Source of the DNA: Shinella fusca
GTDB taxonomy: Bacteria > Pseudomonadota > Alphaproteobacteria > Rhizobiales > Rhizobiaceae
Assembly: GCF_014203155.1 (NCBI RefSeq)
Contig: NZ_JACHIK010000001.1
Location: 186,001-250,000 of the forward strand
Direction of reading: 5' to 3'
DNA: 64,000 nucleotides
The notes beneath the pieces were generated by a model. The model was given only the letters and a program-made list of their open reading frames with translations. It was not told where the DNA came from and did no database searches. Both the position numbers and the translations under genes were made by a program. Below, piece by piece: positions 63,024-64,000 of this stretch. Every line of letters begins with the position of its first letter. Within the stretch, counting starts at the first letter, position 1.

Positions 63024-64000
63024 TACTGCGTGCCTCCCGCCTGCTGCTGCTGGCCGGTCGCCCGGCCGAGTTCGTTGAGGGGAAGGAAGGGAACCACGCC
63101 CTGCCCGTTCTGCTTGTCGTCTATGATGACCTTCTTGGAGCTTTTCATCACCTCTTCCATGGTTTCGAGGAAGAGACGCTTGCGGGTGACGTCAGGCGCC
63201 GCCTTGTACTGCTCGTAGACGGAGAGGAAGCGAGCCGCCTCGCCTTCCGCCTCCTTGACGACGCGGTCCTTGTAGGCGGCCGCCTCTTCGCGGATCTGCG
63301 CCGACTGGCCGCGGGCAAGGCCGAGCTTCTGGTTGGCGTACTGGTTGGCTTCCTCGACGAAACGGTCCTCGTCCTGCTCGGCGCGCTGCACTTCGTCGAA
63401 GGCGTCGGCCACTTCGCGCGGCGGGGCCGCATCCTCGATGGCGACGGTGTTGATCGAGATGCCGGCACCGTAGGCGTCCATGGTCGACTGGATCGTCGCC
63501 TTCACGCCCTCGGCGATCGCCTGGCGGTTGTCACGGAAGATGTCCTGTGCGGGACGGCGGCCGACCACCTCGCGCATGGCGCTTTCGGAGACCTGCTGCA
63601 GCGTCTCGGCCGGATGTTCGAGGTTGAAGAGATAGGCCTGCGGATCGGTGACCGAATAAAGCACCGAGAACTGCACGTTGACGATGTTCTGGTCGCCCGT
63701 CAGCATCAGGCCGGACTTGTCGGAGCCGGAAGAGGCCGCGCGGCCACCGACATTCTGCTGCTGCTCGGTGATCTTGACGAGTTCGACGGTCTCGAACGGC
63801 CACAAATGGAAATGCAGGCCGGGCATGGAGACTTCCTGTTTCGGCTTGCCGAAGCGCAGCTCGACGCCGCGCTCGTCCGGCTGGACGGTGTAGATGGCGT
63901 TCATCAGCCAGAAGATGCCGAGAAGCAGGAGTGCAATGACGACCACGCCGCCGTTGAAGCCGCCGGGCATGACGTTCTTCAGCCGGTCCTGGCCGCGCCG
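63023..64000 (-). CDS. hflK: HflK, FtsH-modulating SPFH protein (3' part)
   Basis: The gene runs off the right edge. The visible part (at least 325 codons) begins RRGQDRLKNVMPGGFNGG, which continues the usual glycine-rich N-terminal tail of HflK upstream. It has a membrane helix (VVVIALLLLGIFWLMNAIY), the band-7 domain (QPDERGVELRFGKPK), and a charged coiled coil. ATG 63970 is internal to a longer protein, not the true start. Confidence 0.93.
   Translation of the reverse strand, partial: RRGQDRLKNVMPGGFNGGVVVIALLLLGIFWLMNAIYTVQPDERGVELRFGKPKQEVSMPGLHFHLWPFETVELVKITEQQQNVGGRAASSGSDKSGLMLTGDQNIVNVQFSVLYSVTDPQAYLFNLEHPAETLQQVSESAMREVVGRRPAQDIFRDNRQAIAEGVKATIQSTMDAYGAGISINTVAIEDAAPPREVADAFDEVQRAEQDEDRFVEEANQYANQKLGLARGQSAQIREEAAAYKDRVVKEAEGEAARFLSVYEQYKAAPDVTRKRLFLETMEEVMKSSKKVIIDDKQNGQGVVPFLPLNELGRATGQQQQAGGTQ

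Noticed and set aside
61995-63218. 407-codon plus-strand frame opposite hflC and hflK
   Set aside because: It is antisense to two clearly recognisable genes and has no ribosome site or domain.

Overview
The window looks like a Rhizobiaceae chromosome (Rhizobium, Ensifer or Shinella type). The backbone has high GC, an ilvI-ilvH gene pair with a leader peptide, an hflK-hflC-DUF2065-degP string, adjacent miaA and serB, and the palindromic intergenic repeats common in that family. The genus is inferred from gene content only.

Region 1, about 1-31,106, is most of a temperate short-tailed (podovirus-type) prophage. Its left end lies outside the window. Its right end abuts the 3' end of a tRNA-Lys(CTT) gene at 31,107-31,182. 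The leftward (minus-strand) operon runs from a Cro-like gene at 20.6 kb to position 1. It begins with regulatory and replication genes: a GapR/DUF2312-like protein, an HNH-AP2 endonuclease, a cytosine-methylase-like protein, RusA, a replication protein, a DnaA domain IV-like protein, a GcrA-like protein, a DUF4942 adenine methylase and a DUF6456-like regulator. A stretch of about 680 nt with no credible gene follows; it is full of hairpins and ends in a terminator-like stem, so I call it a candidate large structured RNA. The packaging and head genes come next: small and large terminase, P22-like portal, scaffold, N4-gp56-type capsid, gp4-like adaptor and gp10-like tail hub. The immunity region (20.6-21.9 kb) holds a CI/LexA-like repressor flanked by two clusters of three operator sites, consensus CGGGA-N4-TCCCG. 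The rightward operon (21.96-31.04 kb) is a run of small overlapping genes with a RecT-type annealase, NinB-like and DUF968-like proteins, a gene carrying an in-frame NUMOD4-HNH endonuclease block, and a tyrosine integrase.

Region 2, 31.2-64.0 kb, is chromosomal backbone: a PhzF-family enzyme, an EEP nuclease/phosphatase, an exported unknown protein, an M20 peptidase, an aminotransferase, ilvC, a TetR regulator, a cold-shock gene, an FAD monooxygenase, a divergent HxlR regulator and NmrA-type reductase, pdxJ, a MerR-LuxR fusion regulator, a RecD-like helicase, an AbrB-type membrane protein, a cobalt-type nitrile hydratase operon, a LysE exporter, an aldo/keto reductase, ilvI-ilvH behind an ILV-rich leader peptide and attenuator, a HerA-like ATPase, miaA, serB, and the degP/DUF2065/hflC/hflK membrane-protease group, which runs off the right edge.

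How it fits together: the repressor probably holds both prophage operons off through the paired operators. The leftward operon combines DNA modification, replication and cell-cycle-like regulators with late packaging genes; the rightward operon supplies recombination and integration. No lysis or tail-fibre genes are visible; if present they should lie left of position 1.
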